DNA of 64,000 nt. Origin: Chamaecrista fasciculata (lineage: Eukaryota; Streptophyta; Magnoliopsida; Fabales; Fabaceae). The stretch lies in NCBI GenBank assembly GCA_003254925.1, contig QANZ01010589.1, positions 23,005-87,004 on the forward strand. The letters run 5' to 3'. The notes under the pieces are model-generated. The model worked only from the letters and a program-made list of their open reading frames with translations, was not told the DNA's origin and did no database searches. Below are positions 53,801-64,000 of this stretch, one piece after another. Every line of letters starts with the position of its first letter. The stretch's first letter is position 1. Made by a program: the position numbers and the translations under genes.

Positions 53801-54672
53801 CTTTCAGAGACTGAGTTATCAGTTTGGTGATCTTTCAAAGACCAAAATGTTAGTTTACTCATTTTTACTTCTGTTTTTGCTTTCAGGACTCCGGTTTCTT
53901 GCTTTCTGGCTATAGTTGAAAAATCTTTCACTGCCATTCGGAAGCATTTTTAAAATTTGGCCAAACATCAAATTCCTTTTTCAAAATAATTACTTTTGAA
54001 AAAGGAACAAGAAATCAGTTTTTACCTTAGCAATGTCGTCTATATCGATTGGTCTTTTCTTTAGTAGTAGAGGACAATGGACATCTTTTTGCGCAAAGCT
54101 TTCTAGATGATAGTAACTAGTAAGATAGCTAGCTAACATAGGACTTGCATTATTCAGGGGAACTGTTTTCTGTCTTCTGTTACAGCAACAACATCTGTTT
54201 CCAAACCCTTTATTCTAAATTTTAGTTTCCTCCTTTATTTTTGTCGAGAGGAAAAGGTTTTGGGGATCACAATCACCAATAACATTCCTTAGTTTAATCA
54301 CTACTTAATCGTGCAGGTGCAATTATGTTTGGAGACTCATTGCTACCATCTGAATGTTCCCTCATTGTTGAAGAGCTAAAACAAACATCATTGTGTTTCC
54401 AAGTAAGATCTTCTAGTTCTATGTGTGTCCATGTACTTGAGACAAAAACGGAGCCCTTTATGTTAAAATTAAAATCTGAGGACTTTGTTGTGTAGTGTGC
54501 CCATGGACGACCAACTACGGTTCCTCTTGTCAACTTGGAGGCCCTGCATAATCAGATAGCCAAGCTTGGACTAATCAATGATTTCTCTCCTGATGATAAG
54601 TGGCATGGATTACAAAGACATAAAATAAGTGTTGCCCGTGCAGCACAACGTTTATGCTCTGCTGGCGAATAG
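44851..54672 (+). CDS. MLH3: DNA mismatch repair protein MLH3 (MutL homologue, meiotic endonuclease subunit)
   Basis: Twenty-five exons: 44851-44979, 45816-45867, 45967-46014, 46462-46619, 46694-46751, 47394-47451, 47571-47663, 47741-47906, 48047-48062, 48178-48398, 48929-48998, 49078-49161, 49395-50696, 50766-50880, 50968-51080, 51550-51623, 51728-51925, 52288-52332, 52405-52458, 52555-52661, 52938-52986, 53148-53207, 53298-53370, 54317-54402, 54496-54672. Sum 3606 nt, or 1201 aa, close to plant MLH3. The GHKL ATPase N-terminus shows FNSLDAGA, VDDGAGISRDEL and FGFRGEALASISE. A long low-complexity linker is mostly exon 13. The endonuclease end keeps DQHAADERIRLEE (from about residue 984), ACRGAIMFGD and CAHGRPT. 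Known role: with MLH1 it nicks joint molecules to make meiotic crossovers and assists mismatch repair in the nucleus. Donors of exons 9 (GTATCC) and 16 (GTTATG) are weak. Confidence 0.94.
53625..53860. mobile_element. MITE-like fold-back nested in MLH3 intron 23
   Basis: The ends GAGTAAACTAACAATT and AATGTTAGTTTACTC are inverted, as are CGAGCTGACAACTCGGTCC and the diverged GAGACTGAGTTATCAGTTTG. It belongs to the family at 25137-25380. It sits inside a larger repeat-like stretch whose ends contain GGCCAAACTTCTAACTTCT (about 53392) and TTTGGCCAAACATCAAATTC (about 53957), so this may be an insertion into an older element. Confidence 0.7.
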
Positions 54673-55235
54673 TGTTAGTAGAGAAAACGCAACACTAGTT
54701 TTAGATAGCGTATAGTTTTTCAACACTTGAATAGTTCTAGTGCATAGTTTGACAGAACTCATGTTTGACAGCCATGAGAAGTTGTTCTTTGTAACCTAGT
54801 ATACAGAAAACTAGGATTTAAAGACATGAAAACGCCCCTGCACTTGTTTTTTTTTTTAAAAAAAATGAATTGTAAATATAAACAATAAAGAACTGTATAA
54901 TCCGGTAAATCTCTTCGTTGCGTAAGGACTGAGGTTGTAATTTCTGGGAACACAAATAAGAATGAATACAGGTAGAAGATTTGGTCATTTTCTCTAAAAT
55001 TTGTAGCTCTTTAGTTTACCTGCTTTGGGACCAAAATTAGTCGTTAAACAAGGCCATACATTAATTACACTTAAAGAAATCACTCAAACTAAAGAAATCT
55101 TGTATCATCATATAAAATTCTTTCCTAAAACATCGTACCTAAGTGATTTTCTCTGGAAAAGCAATGCTGTTAGCAAATCAATTTGAGAGGTATATCCAAG
55201 ATTGGGAACCAGCGACAAGACAATTTTGCAATCAT
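54673..55235. other. Intergenic region between convergent MLH3 and PIG-H
   Basis: 563 bases holding the two 3' UTRs. A T-run/A-run occurs at about 54847-54865. No further gene seen. Confidence 0.5.
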
Positions 55236-57072
55236 CTACTTGGGACCCACAGGACTTTCAGATATGTTCAAGCCTTCACTGCTACCAGTTGCGGCACATA
55301 AGGCCTTCCAGACATGGACCAACATTTTCACCGGAGGACGTAGGTTCTACAAAACACACTTGAGTTTCTTCAGCAAGTGACTGAATCCATTCATTAATGT
55401 ACCCTTCAAATTACAAGAAATAGTTTTTCCATCTCCAATATTCTTATTAACATTATTGCATACAAGAAATTTTATCAGAGGTCTTTCCAACTCTAATGTG
55501 CTTCTTGTATAGTTGTATTATGCCGTAAGTGAGAACTGAAAAGCTATTTGCAGAAGCAAAATAATTCAAACATAGAATAAGCTACCTTAAAAATTAACAC
55601 CAGTTCTGATTCCTCGCGAATAATCAGGGATAGGGTCCAGTAACAGGTCACCGGTGTCACACATTCAAGCAGGACAGGCTTTAGAATCTTGTCAATGGGA
55701 ACGAAGCTGCGGACAACTTTTCCACTACAAACCAAAAAACCGAAAAGGAGTCAAATGAAGGGCTAGGGAGCTGAGAATCTTGTCAATGAGTTGACAGTTC
55801 ACATTGCATTAATCATCTTTAACAAATTCACGACTTATGCCCCTTTACCAATCCTGAGCCTGAGGCTTACCGAAAAAAATAAACATTGCAATGTAATAGT
55901 AATATAAAGGAAGGCCAAGCACAGTAGTCGGCAAATTAGGTAAAACAAGTTTCAGATATCATGCAGAGAATGGGAAAAAGGTCATACCTAAACCCATTTT
56001 GCAGATAAAAAGTTCATGTCTCATGCACTTTGAGGAACTGCAGAGATTTTTTTTTTCTCAAGCGTGAACAACCTAAGCTGTTATCTAACCTCTTCTCCCA
56101 TAAACAATGTCCTTAAGAATACAAAATGTATAATATGAAGTATGCTAGGGTTCTATACTTAACAAAGAGCTAGGGGGAAAAAAAAAAGCATTACCTCCTG
56201 TAGTGAGTTTCAAGCTGTACTCCAAAAGCTGGCATAATCACAACTGATTCTGCATGCAAATACAAACTTTGAGAAGATTCACAAATTTTTCCGACAGGAA
56301 ATGAAAAATACACAATTTATACTACCTGGTTACCATAATAATAATAAATAACCTTTCAGGGCACCACAAGCCCTTGCAATCAGGTCATTACCTTTCTGAA
56401 TGGGATTCCAAAGTAGCAACTTGACAAGAAAAACGTCAAAAAGCAGGCTGTAATACAAAATGGTAATTGATCTTTCCTGTAAATAATAGTTTCTCATGTT
56501 AGCTATACTTGCAATATAATAACGAATGAAGAGAGAGGATAATAAGATTTATTGAACTTTAAAATTAGGTAAAAAATTTGGAGTTATTTTAAGAGTTAAT
56601 TTTATGAGGGGCATGAAAGGATTTGTTAGTGTATATGATATACTTAGGATTCCATCTAGTAACAGAGAGAAAAAAATTGAAGCTATCCTCAAATTGAAAA
56701 GATGTTCTTTTTTTCCCTTTCCTCCCCTTGTTACAATGAGAGACTGACGCTTCAGCATCGCAAAGGCCAGGAAATTTTGAAACAAAGTTAATAATGCTTA
56801 TGCACAAGTAACATCAAATTTTCAACATTTAAAACAGAAAATCCTATAAATCAGTACAAAATTCATTCAAGAAACAAGAAAACTGGAAAGCTTACCTCAA
56901 GCAAATAGTGATAGAGTCCACATGCTAATACAAGAATAGCCAAGATGTATACAGAGAGATCTTTGGCACCGTTCTTCCTCACAACTACATGGTGTATGTC
57001 AACGGCCTCCGAAGGGTATTTCTGATCATGGACGTAAGTATATTTGGCATTGCTTATTGAAAAATTGCCCAT
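55236..57072 (-). CDS. PIGH: PIG-H subunit of GPI-GlcNAc transferase
   Basis: Five coding exons on the minus strand: 57072-56896, 56476-56392, 56249-56195, 55724-55586, 55346-55236. They sum to 567 nt, or 188 aa, the same size class as animal PIG-H. The N-terminus begins MGNFSISNAKYTYVHDQ with the conserved AVDIHHVVVRK. It is followed by a hydrophobic hairpin made of DLSVYILAILVLACGLYHYL and a second segment in exon 2. The PIG-H domain then shows ESVVIMPAFGVQLETHY, FVPIDKILKPVLLECVTPVT, CYWTLSLIIRE, LVLIFK and NLRPPVKMLVHVWKAL. PIG-H works with PIG-A, C, P, Q, Y and DPM2 on the cytosolic face of the ER to add GlcNAc to phosphatidylinositol, the first step of GPI-anchor synthesis. A non-coding leader exon probably lies near 57850-58050. 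The ATG at 57072 is preferred because the reading frame upstream is not conserved-looking. Confidence 0.93.
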
Positions 57073-58468
57073 CCTCAGAAAATAAATTCCAACAATCCTT
57101 TCTTGTACCTGCATTGACACATTGACAGAAATACTGGTTATAATTTATATTTTCTATTCGAGTACCCAAATTCAGCAAGACTTATGATTAACATGGCATA
57201 ATATTTGTCACAAAAATAACAAACTTTATAGGGTTTACATACTATCCTAAGGAGTATGGAAGAATTTGAAGTTTTAGCTAATGCGTGAGCCACATACAAC
57301 AACAGAGTCAATGATTCTGCCATATGATGACCCAACTGACACTAATGTCAAATATTCTAACAAATCTAGCTTATCTTCATTAGCCAATTACTCCATTATA
57401 AGGATCCAAAACAATCAGGCAAAAGGCTCTGAAGTTAAATGAGTGGAGAATAGCTTGATTCACTGGTCATGCATTCCATATGCAAGAGTGCTGCCACAAG
57501 AACACCATCATCAGTGTTGTCCCCCCAATACATGTACGTAAATCCTACTCAAGTTGGCAATTCAAAGCTAGTCTCAGGAAATACTTGATTGACTGGTGGT
57601 TACCAGTTAAATACAAATCATCAACTAAAATATACAATAATAACTGAAACATTATGCAAGGCATTAGTAAATGCACACCACATTTTTGCAAGAGAAACAT
57701 CGAATGGTCCCTTCTTTTCAGTTGATAATAATGAAAGTGCAAAATGGAAGGGGGCTTACCAGCTTACCTCCCCTTGCTCGTCCTATTTAGTTGATCCATT
57801 TTACGCGCCAAATAAGCTGATAGGAGTTGAATGGAAACCTAAATCTGGAAGGAGTGCGCAATGTTGAGAAAGAAGATAGAAGTTTGGAGAGAGAAAGGCA
57901 ACGATGGATGGATGTGAATTTAGATTTTTTTTTTCTTTGCCGATGAAGTCACATAGAATCCTAACTTCTAACCTGAAAATGAATAATGTTTTCGAGCTTC
58001 CGCCGCCGTGAGCCGCCGAGAACCGTCGAAGAGTCACCTCCGATCATTCTTGAATGTTCTTAAAAACCCTACCTTACCTTTTTTTTTTTGGACGAAAGCA
58101 AAGTTCTTTTTCTTTTCTCCTTTCAGTTTTGGGCTTTGTTGAAGATGCCAATAGTATTATGGATGGCCCAACCTTCTCTTTTCTCCTTTCAGTTTTGGGC
58201 TTTGTTGCAGTCTTTTCAGTCCAACATAAGAAACTCAGGCATATAATAAACTAAGAGGCTTTGCGTGTCCTAACGGGCACGCAAATATGTATGTAAAATA
58301 AATAAGGGACTAAATTGTTAACTTAGTAAAGAAAGAGAGACCAAATAGTAAATTTTCTCTTATTTTTAATTTCATAGACTATAGTTTTAAACATGGACGA
58401 CCAGGAAGGAGTGAAGCCATATAATATAAGATAAAAGGTTTTTTTTTTGGCCAAAATAATAAATAAAA
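57073..58468. other. PIG-H leader, probable leader intron and promoter
   Basis: No separate gene is supported. GC-richer sequence at 57985-58040 (CTTCCGCCGCCGTGAGCCGCC) probably marks the PIG-H 5' UTR or promoter. A short direct repeat containing CTTTCAGTTTTGGGCTTTGT occurs at about 58121 and 58186. Confidence 0.4.
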
Positions 58469-59000
58469 GGTTAAAGGATCATTTTAGTCCTAAATGTATG
58501 TCCTAATGTTCATTTTGGTCCATTATGTTTCAAAATGTTCAAATTGGTCCTAAATGTTTGCAAAATGTTTCATTTTAGTCCCAAACTATTGTCGTTTTCA
58601 AATTCAAATATGATAAGTTTAGAGCTACGTATTGTTATCGAATAATATTTTCTATATCAAGTTGGGACCATTAGCAAACGAGGTTAAATCGGTCCTAAAA
58701 GTAGTCCTTTCGTTTCATTGTCAAACAAGCAAAGTTAATCATATCTCTCTCGTTTCAAATTCGAATGCAACGAATTCGGAGCTACGAGTTCCTCTTAACA
58801 AATACTTTGAATATAAAACGAGAGATGAAAGAAGTATGACCAAATTCAATAGTTTGGTACCAAAATGAAACATTTTACCAATATTTAGGACCAAAATGAA
58901 TCATTTTACCAACATTTAGAACCAATTTGAACATTTTGAAACATAATGGACCAAAATGAACATTAGGGCATACATTTAGGACCAAAATGATCCTTTGACC
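58469..59000. mobile_element. Mutator-type MITE, copy 2, with perfect 9-bp target duplication
   Basis: A 532-bp element starting GGTTAAAGGATCATTTTAG and ending CAAAATGATCCTTTGACC. It is related throughout to 42821-43358, including the central block GGTCCTAAAAGTAG and the following CAAGCAAAGTTAATCATATC. TAAATAAAA flanks both ends (58460-58468 and 59001-59009). Confidence 0.92.
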
Positions 59001-59009
59001 TAAATAAAA

Positions 59010-61299
59010 ATTATTTTTTCACAAACAAAAAAAAAATAAAAATAAATTATATATACATATATTTCTAAGTCTTTTATTTTTTTTTGGCTAAAAAAAATCT
59101 TAGATAACTTCATTTAATTCATATATTTCTGAGTCTTTTATTTTTGGTCTCTTTTTAAATAGGTAAAGTCAAAGTTGAAGTTATAACTTGCAAGAAAACC
59201 CAAAACATAACGAAAGTCTCTCCCGGAAATAGTTGTATACTTGTATATACATGTGATTCCCCAATCACATTTGCTTCATCTTCCACTTCTCCTCATCGAT
59301 CTTTCTTCCTTTGTTTTATAATTTGACTAGAAAAGCAGTATATACCTAACCAACATGGAATACAGTTAGAGATTAGATTAACACAATAATGAATATAAAA
59401 CATGCTTAAGCAGACAAGTGCATGTGCAACTTCACTTTAGTCAGAAATGGAGGCCGAAAAGCACTTCTGTTATCACATCCATATTTCATTCTCAGTTTAT
59501 GTTGCTTGTAAGTGATTCTCACTCTCACAGTTTATTTTAAGTTAACCAATCTACTATTATTCTCTCTTTTGTCTTCTTTTTTGACTTTTTCTCCACAACT
59601 TTTTATTTTTTTTAACTGGTAAGTTCTAGCTTCTACCCACCATAGAGAATATTTTACTCGGAGGCTAGATGTACTTTGATGTGAACATTTTTTTATAATA
59701 TATATATATATATATATATCATGAAAAGTGTTACAAGTTTGTATTTTGTGGACTTCTAATTATCAGATGTGATGTGATAAAATAAAATAAAATTTAACAA
59801 TCAAACGCGATTCATAAAATATTATCATGTAATATCGAAAATTAAAAATATATATATCATATCAAAATGTTATATTCAACTAGGGTAGAAAAAACAATTT
59901 AGATTTTTTTTTAAAAAAAATTATCCCAAAATTTTCATGAAAGTTCAAAGTTCCTCTAAAAGAGAAAGAATAATAATAAAATAAAGATCTAGACTTTTGT
60001 CAGACCAGATTCTGATAATTTGATATGATTGAGCTAGTATAATAATATTGCTCACATTGATTATTCATGCTATTCAAATAACCCTTTGTATCAACAATTC
60101 CATCCAATTCCAACATCAACTCCTGTTATATAATATTCATCAATTTTAATTTTCAGGTTGATCCTATGTACTCTACCTATGCATCTATATTAATATGCCT
60201 TGCAACTTTTTAGTATCATCCATTAGAGTTTAGACCATCATCATAAAAGTTAAAGTAAAAGTATTAACATTATAAGATCATGCTGCTTATAAACAGCACA
60301 ATTAATATATTATTCCTAAATTTCATTTCCTCTCCACTCTGTTCTTGGTCCCGCAATTGTTTCCCTGTTTCACATACACATCACATGCTTAGTAAACAGA
60401 AATACGTGAGACCATCATTAACATTTGAGGAGGTTTGGGTCTCAATTATGCAGGTACCACCTACATGATTTTGACACATCAAGAGGATGTTAATAGTGTC
60501 ATGTGAAATGATTATAAGCTGCATTTGTTTTAGTTTGAACATCCAAAACTGATTATTAAATTTCGATCATCTTTTTTGCAATCAATATTTATAGACCCAT
60601 CTGGGAACAGGCACACAAAAACCTGCAAGAAAAATGATAATAATCTCAGGCCTCCTTGGCAATAATTGAAGAACTTGTCCATTGACGGTTTTTTCTAATG
60701 TGGCGATCATTGATGGACAGATGGAGTGAATAATAAGATAGGGATCATTACAATCAGGAAGAAAGTACACTGTAAGGACATATCTTAAAGGAACCAACTA
60801 TAAATAAATTTATTATACATTCAAGAAAGTGAAATAAAATTATATAAACCAATCGATTTTCTGCTTTTCAAAAAATAACCTAATAATACGTGCCACTCAT
60901 GTACAGTATTAGTATGTATTGCGACGACTCATTGCTCTCTTTATCTCAAACACTCACACCAAAATATATACATCAATAAATACACACTCATGCAACACTT
61001 TTCATGAACACAGACAGCTATATGAATTAGACAAGGTTATGTTTCATTTTCTTTACCCAGACAATCATGTATAAGCCTTGTTCCAATGTACAGTAGCACT
61101 TCACAGTCACACTCACACAAGGTTTTTTTTTTTCCCATAAGTATCTGGAATCCTCGACTGGAGACAATATTTTTTGAGGCATTGTCAAACATCAGATGTA
61201 GGCAAATTTCTCAGTGATGATTCAAAAATAAGTTTGCCACGTTGTAGAAACAATGCCTCTTCTACTAAACTTAACTCCCGTTGATACAATCACACTAGT
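59010..61299. other. Intergenic region upstream of the TRM gene 3' end
   Basis: AT-rich with no supported gene. A (TA)n microsatellite lies at about 59698-59719. The last few hundred bases are probably the 3' UTR of the TRM-like gene. Confidence 0.45.
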
Positions 61300-64000
61300 C
61301 TAAGAGCATACGATATCCCTAGTGAGTTCTTCAACCAAATCTTCAGTAATTAGACATTCTATCTCTCTTTCCAATATGTTAATCTCATCGTTTATCCATC
61401 CAATTCCGAACCATGGTACAGATCCCAGATCTTTAGCCACCAAAGTGTCAAGTGAGTAAGAAGATATGTCAGATGGAGGATACAAAGAGACACTTATGAT
61501 TTCCCATACTAGCTTCAGGAGATCCTTCCCACGTGGTGGTGGCAGCATGCAGGAAGAATTGCTTAGTTTTCTTCTGAATCTAGAAAACGCTGAAGGTGGT
61601 CCAAGAACAATGGAAAGTGCCTCATTTAGCAAATCATGCAACACTTTGTGCTCTAACGGATTGTCATTATTCTGGTCCATTTTTTTATGAGATTCTTCAA
61701 CTTCTTCAAAAACTGAGTTTCCAATAGGCTTTGCAAATGTGTCTCCTCTTAATAAGGATTTATCCCATGAACCGAAGTACAGACCAGAAGCAACAAGAAG
61801 ATCTCTAACGTAAGATTCTGATGGGTCCTCTAATGGTGCTAATTCAGCCACATCAGGTTCTTCCTGTTTGCTATAAGAGTCCTCGGGGCAATCAGACTCA
61901 AGTTGATTTAGCTGCCTCCTCAGCTCTGTCAAATCAACAGACAGAGATTATAAGAAAAAACTTGACATCTCAACCAGCAAGAAGATTTTTGTTTGTTAAA
62001 ATGAAGGAAAAGAATACAAAGAAATACAGGCTTTTCATGACAACATGTCGGGGCATGAATGAAGACATTAATTTTCATAATCGTACAAAAGAAGAGAGAG
62101 AAAGAGATCAGATGTTAAACTGTCAAATGTCAATGACCCAGGCAAGTAATGACAGACTTTAATATTTGATTTGATGAGCATATTTTAATAATTGTCAACT
62201 AAGTTTTTCTGAACTAATAGCCACCCAACAGAAGCCAGAAGCGTTTAATTATCTCATCCTGTAGAAGGATTTACGAATTTAACACATCAAAACTGTTAGG
62301 TTTTACAAGAACTCAGAGGGTATATACTATATAAGAAGTATATCAACTATGGTGAATCCAAGAAAAAAAACGTTGTAAGAAGTATACTCCCAGAACCCAA
62401 GTTTCATTACATGGTTGCAGGACAGAAGTAGTTATCCCCTGAAACAAGTTAACTAAAGATGGAATTTTGAAGTCGTTAAATAGGAAATGAACTTATGATC
62501 TTGCAACCTAGATCACTATCATTCAAAGAAAAGACTGAAAGTTGTTTGTTGATAATATTTCGTGAGCACGTGCAATACCACCACAAAAGAGGCAATATTA
62601 ACTGGCTTTCCATTAAGTATATAATATCATTGCACAATGCATGAAAGCCAGAATTGTTGTCACTTTACCATTCAAACCAGAGCTGATTTCTCTGAAAACC
62701 TGTGGCACAACATTATCGTCTCTTGAAGATATCTCTGGAGTTGATATCGGACTTAAATATTCAGCCCGCCTCCAAAAATCTTCCTGAGCACTGCTGCATA
62801 CAGATGCAGGACTAGGAGGTACCTCAGTGGAATTTTCCTAAGAGCATATGAGAGGAGATATGATTATTAGATGACAACCATATATGAAATATAATTGAAA
62901 ACAAATATGTCATCGTGAAATTTTATGAACTAGTACCATTAAAGAACTTACATGCCTTTCACCACAGTTCATGAGAACAGTTGGTCCGCTTGTGACATCT
63001 CTCACCATAGGACCATATCCATTACCATGTGATTTTAACATTGGCTGAAATTTTTTGCCAAATAGCTTCCCTCTTAGGACAAGACTATATTTAAAATTGG
63101 AGACTTTTTCTTTAATGTTGAACTTTTCTTTCTTCTTTTTCTTAACATCAACAGACACAGTTTCAATGGCTTCAAGCTTCCTCTGAATATGAGCACCGGT
63201 TAAAATATGGCGGTCCTCGAGAAGAAGCTTTCCAAATGATGTTCCAGATACAGGTGCAGACAAGGATCTAACAAGGTTCCTAGGGGACAACTCCCTGGGA
63301 AGCACTATGTTGTCATCAGGTTCGCGCCTTAAAGATCCAGTTTGCATTTGTTTTTCCTCACTTGAAATTTCCCAGGGTCTCAAATAATTTGCATTGATAC
63401 AATCACCTGCATTTTTTAATCTAACTTTATGATCATCCAAGACATATGACCTTGAGTTCCCACAAGTCACTTCAGGAATATCAAGATGATTTTCACTTTT
63501 TAGAACATTTCTTAGCCTCTCTGATAAGAATCTCCTGGTATCTCTGTTGATAAACTCTGGGGAACTTGGTCCATTGAACTGAATTTCACTTCTATATGAT
63601 CTTGTTGATTCTGAGCGGAGCAAATTTGCTCCAACATCTCTAGTCACACTTTCTCTGACCTGTTTTGCAATATGCCGAGCTATCTGTTTAGGATCCGATG
63701 GCTTTTCGTTGTAGGGTGTCTCAATCCCGCTTCCTCGAACCACAGAACCCTTTTTGAGATTTTTCCCATGTAGTTCAAATTTTAGCCGCTCTTTCACCTC
63801 CTCAAGAAAATCTTCTATGCTATTTCTCCCTTGTAAAGTGCCTGATGAATTGATCCAACTGTCATCATTCTGGTAAGTCCTATCAGGACCAGGTCTCAAT
63901 ATAACTATCCGAGGGGGCGAAGAAGATCTATCAAATCTGCCATTAGATTTCATCATTAACGACTCCTCAAAGTCTCTACTCAAAGTTCTGCTTCTTGAAG
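61300..64000 (-). CDS. TRM/DUF4378 family protein, 3' part (gene continues past 64000)
   Basis: Three exons are visible on the minus strand: beyond 64000 to 62952, 62837-62669 and 61925-61300, giving 613 residues in one frame to the stop. The frame stays open to the window edge, so the N-terminus is missing. The upstream part is basic and Ser-rich with SPPRIVILRPGPDR (a TRM-type 'IVxLxP' motif), RNSIEDFLEEVKERLKFEL and RRFLSERLRNVLKSE. A long ordered C-terminal region starting PSESYVRDLLVASGLYFG matches DUF4378 and ends in EREIECLITEDLVEELTRDI. TON1-recruiting-motif proteins attach to microtubules and recruit TON1 and PP2A for cortical-array and preprophase-band organisation; that role is family knowledge, and the exact TRM number is not assigned. 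Some databases label relatives 'GPI subunit P-related', which is misleading and unconnected to the nearby PIG-H. Confidence 0.82.

Noticed and set aside
57801-58037. 78-aa minus-strand frame upstream of PIG-H as an N-terminal extension
   Set aside because: It does not join the conserved MGNFSISNAKYTYV start in frame by a clear splice, and its sequence lacks PIG-H features; 5' UTR is more likely.
61300-63983. Functional link between the TRM-like gene and PIG-H because relatives are labelled 'GPI subunit P-related'
   Set aside because: The DUF4378 and IVxLxP features point to the microtubule-associated TRM family. The database label is an old misannotation, so the adjacency is not meaningful.

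Overview
This window is nuclear DNA from a flowering plant, almost certainly a eudicot. Genes are spliced with GT..AG introns and separated by AT-rich intergenic DNA full of small non-autonomous transposons. The protein families include plant-specific ones (clade III GLR, P-class PPR, plant-type IRE1, AVT3, TRM/DUF4378). I cannot name the species. Five single N characters (12245, 12546, 14706, 15847, 30332) look like assembly joins, and four of them sit in or beside one repeat family.

Layout. IRE1 (+, 1183-6328, 7 exons) is tail-to-tail with a GLR3-type glutamate-receptor-like channel (-, 7020-11260, 6 exons). From 11.3 to 18.9 kb lie repeats (telomere-like fold-back, MITE-like elements) and the decayed remnant of a second GLR gene (17.0-17.7 kb). 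Then come a clade-F-like PP2C (+, 18904-21046), an intronless P-class PPR protein (+, 22740-24647) and an intronless AVT3-type amino acid transporter (+, 25792-27063). A repeat-rich stretch holds a Pack-MULE-like element carrying a fragment of a ClpR2-like gene (28634-29780) and a second Mutator-type MITE (30713-31110). An SR-protein kinase follows (+, 32007-35805), then about 4 kb of AT-rich repeat DNA with a Stowaway MITE, and a conserved nuclear-looking protein of unknown function (-, 40066-41211). MLH3 (+, 44851-54672, 25 exons reconstructed here) converges on PIG-H (-, 55236-57072, 5 coding exons). The right edge holds the 3' part of a TRM/DUF4378 gene (-, 61300 to beyond 64000).

Exon models were built by hand from ORF segments, GT/AG sites and reading-phase bookkeeping. 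For IRE1, GLR, PP2C, SRPK, MLH3 and PIG-H the summed exon lengths are exact multiples of three and end at a stop codon. The genes are not an operon and share no pathway; each has its own promoter. The strongest unexpected signal is transposon biology: four elements have matching, or in one case very near-matching, arms and perfect 9-bp target-site duplications, the Mutator hallmark. They share an arm style (GGYYAAAG start, repeated GGTCC blocks), and one of them has captured host coding sequence.
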